The position numbers and the translations under genes are program-made. Under the pieces are notes generated by a model, which was given only the letters and a program-made list of their open reading frames with translations, did no database searches and was not told the DNA's origin. A stretch of DNA of 64,000 nucleotides from Theristus sp. LFF4_11. Its lineage: Eukaryota; Nematoda; Chromadorea; Monhysterida; Xyalidae. Every line of letters starts with the position of its first letter. Position 1 is the first letter of the stretch. The stretch spans positions 1 through 64,000 of the forward strand of contig JASANC010004260.1 in NCBI GenBank assembly GCA_030248135.1. The letters run 5' to 3'. Of this stretch, positions 61,154 through 64,000 are shown in pieces.

Positions 61154-64000
61154 GTGTAAAAACTCACGGGGTTCCCCTGGAATCCTCATCGAAATTGATC
61201 ACGATTTAAGTTTGAGTCGGCACCATTTGTAAAAGCGTTTTGCAACAAAGTCACTCATGAAACTGGCTCGGCGCGGCGTGCATGAGCAATCAGTGAAATA
61301 GCTTTTGGCGACAACAAAGCAATGCGCGCGCCATGATACAGCTTATCGCATAAGCTAAAACTTTTACACGCCTGGGGTAGATAGTTTTCGTTCATGTTTT
61401 TGTTTTCTAAACTTTGCGTTACGCTGTAAAAAATCGGGCATCGCGTTTGATCCAGATGCGACTGAAATATATACATAGAGCGGTGCATCTGCACGTGCAG
61501 TGGTTTCGTCTTTTCGAATATGTTTCCTTTGAGAGCTGTTTAGGCGTTTTTCAACCTGGCTTTAGCAAATAGGTTTGTTTTCGTGGGATCAAGCGTCAAG
61601 CGTACCGAATTTGAGCCCAACAACAACGCTAAAACATTCGTGGTCTCAAAAAACTAAACTGCCAAAAACCGCAATCATCTTTCAAGAACCCGAGCAAAGT
61701 TCCACCAAAAAAAAACAAAAAAGCACAAACCTTATTCAGAATTCAACAACAGCAAACGCCTGTGTCAGCTTGGGCAACTGTTATTTTTCATAAACCGCCG
61801 GACCGCACATAAAAACGTGTTGAAAACTGTTGTAATTTGTTACTCTCTCTCGCGCGCGCGCACGTTTTCCTGCTATTATTCAGCGTAACACAGTGTTCTT
61901 GATGTTAAAAATTTATGTCATAAACCGCACTACTCCAGAAAATATGTTTACGCCCCGAACCCTCGGACATTGACGTGAACATCAAAATTAGTAAAATTTA
62001 CTTCTATAGATTTCCTACCAAGAATGATCCTCAACGTAAACATTGCCAGTCAAACAGTTGAATCCATAAGCTTGAACAAGTTTTTTTTGTTTACGCCACG
62101 ATTAATTTGCAAAGTTGAATATACCAATCTCAACCGCTGCAGGTTGGGCCGGAGGTTATTTATCTTGGTTGGAGTTCTTATGTTTCAACATTTGCCTACT
62201 CGCGGATGAAAAATAGGTGTATTTCCATCGATCCCACAGAATGAGGTACAACGGTTTAGTCCATTATGCTGGTTTGGACGGCGTATGCTGAGTTTTGTAT
62301 TTCGAAAAAACAGACACGTTATCTTATGACCTAAACACTGATACTGAAATTCAACGTTCACTTCGGAGAGTTCCGGATTCTCGTTAGCACCTTTTCTGAT
62401 AAAACTTCTTCTGATTCCGAAGTGGTATCCTGTAACATGAAAGTCATCTTGAAAAGAGCGAGCTCGACGCACGCACCGAATTATGGGCAAGCAAGACAGC
62501 GAAAAACTTGAAACGTTTTTCTCAAAAGTATAAGAATCCGTTGTTAGAAAAAAAACGATGTTCGGGTTTCTTTAAAGAAAATGACTGATTATTTCGGCCG
62601 TTATGTTTATTTTCCGCATGAATTGCGCGTCACTTTTATGCCCCGGTGTGTGCGTGATCATGCATACATAAAACTACGTAAACAGCCGTTTAAGTTATGT
62701 CGTTTTTAGAATATTTTCAGCTGAGGTCCAACGTGTGCTTTCTAATAAATCACACTAAATTTTTGTACTTTGTATATAAAGCGAAGGGGCTCTTAAAATG
62801 GTAGAGGAATTTTTGATTATGATGTCTTTCACAAACTGTACAAACGATCTGTACTGAACCCTTTTAAATGAAGCGGAGTTCCAAGCTTTTTGAACCTTAC
62901 GAACACTAAAAGATTGTGATAGCTTCATATTTGTGCTAAGAATTCTGTGCTCTCCATATTTTTGCAAACCCAAACAAAACTGATCAATTTTGCACTCTTT
63001 TCTTTTGGGACTGCATGCATGGTACATTGTATATGCTTTTTTCTTAAATGTTCTTCACCACCCATCCGTTACTATTGAGCATACATTTTTGTAAAAGCGT
63101 GCAAAGCGTACAGCTGTAGTTTTACGCTCATGGTGTTGTTTTGTCTTTTTGCAGAAGCCCTATAGATTTACAAAAAATAATAAATAAAAGCACATGTTTC
63201 GGTTCGTTGCTAAAACTGAAATCAAGCACACTGGCTTGTCCCATTTGGAAGGTGGGGATCCGCTAAAAAACAGACACAAACAGAGTTATTTTGCTGCATC
63301 ATTTTTATTTTTGGTTGCGATTTCTCGTTGCGTTTATTTATTATTAATGATATGTTTATGAAAAGAAAATTTATAAATTCTTAAAAGGTCTCACTTCTAA
63401 TGTTTTTTCAACTTTTAAATCCTGTGTTTTCTCATGTGTTTTCATATATCGATAGTGCATACAAGCAATTGTCGTGTAACTTTAAATTTCAATTCCGACC
63501 CTAACTTCCAAGCAGCCACGCAAGGCGTTAAAATAATAGCAAGGAACAACAGCGCAGAATGCTTGTTTTTTAACAACATGTGGTACACAGTTGCAGATCA
63601 TGAAAAACAATTTTCGTTTCGGACTGCAATTCTGCAGTTGGCGTCTGTGTGTGACACCCGCATACCTCCTTCTTTCCTGTCGCTTCTATCCCACCCGAAG
63701 CACAAAATTCGTTGGTCCGGAAAAACAACAAAAACTGAAATAGAATTATACCATGAAGTTTTCCACGTTCTGTCCTTAGCATCAGTTTTGCTCTGTAATT
63801 CTGTCATTATCTGCGGCTGTGTGTACACCCTGTAGAGCAGCTGTGAGCCACGTTTGGTATGAATAACAAGCGTTAATTAAGAAAAGTTGAAATGTTAGCA
63901 TGCGCTTTTCTCTTGAACCATAATAATTTTAGCTAAAACCGTTTCTATTTCCGATTGGTATACCTTAGATTCCTGTTATGCTCACTTCCTCCGCTGAGGA
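61154..64000. other. no supported gene
   Basis: AT-rich sequence. The longest frame (plus 63434-63835, 133 codons) has no recognisable domain and non-coding-like codon use. A short CTCTCTCTCGCGCGCGCG run lies near 61843. Confidence 0.45.

Noticed and set aside
63434..63835. 133-residue plus-strand frame near the right edge
   Set aside because: AT-rich, with no recognisable domain and unremarkable codon use. It cannot be separated from chance.

Overview
This window is animal nuclear DNA, most likely from a nematode. The genes are split into short exons whose introns end in compact TTTCAG or TTGCAG acceptors. Exons are GC-rich (often CGT or GCG codons) and sit in AT-rich, repeat-laden introns and spacers. 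No operons, ribosomal RNA genes, tRNA genes or CRISPR arrays were seen. Gene models were rebuilt by hand from splice sites and codon phase, so internal exon edges are inferences. The species is unknown.

Layout. 1-9.5 kb: mostly non-coding, with two weak first-exon candidates, a 36-unit CAA microsatellite, a CA/TG-rich CpG-dense stretch and a homopolymer-G block at 8.5-9.3 kb. 10.2-10.9 kb (+): the last two exons of a gene with a possible CARD-like fold. 11.2-13.3 kb (-): a complete caffeoyl-CoA/catechol-type O-methyltransferase with two alternative-looking first exons. 15.4-23.4 kb (-): a nicotinic acetylcholine receptor-like Cys-loop subunit in ten phase-compatible exons, heavily invaded by fold-back elements. 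24.8-30.2 kb: a repeat island built around 1-kb inverted arms. 30.3-32.6 kb (+): a four-exon LAMTOR1 (Ragulator p18) gene. 33-44.5 kb: intergenic DNA with only weak exon candidates. 44.6-53.5 kb (+): a 13- or 14-exon anion-selective Cys-loop channel with an unusual repeat-bearing N-terminal extension and a CxxC-rich C-terminal tail. 54-64 kb: mostly non-coding, with two phase-compatible orphan exons on the plus strand.

Functionally, two neurotransmitter-receptor genes of predicted opposite ion selectivity (cation nAChR-like, anion PAR-motif type) share the window with a lysosomal mTORC1-scaffold subunit and a SAM-dependent methyltransferase. Nothing links them into one pathway. Transposon-derived repeats are the dominant feature of the non-coding DNA: a four-copy MITE family, a two-copy TIR element in opposite orientations, and several fold-backs. 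Several lie directly beside exons. One MITE ends 8 bp before the last exon of the anion channel.
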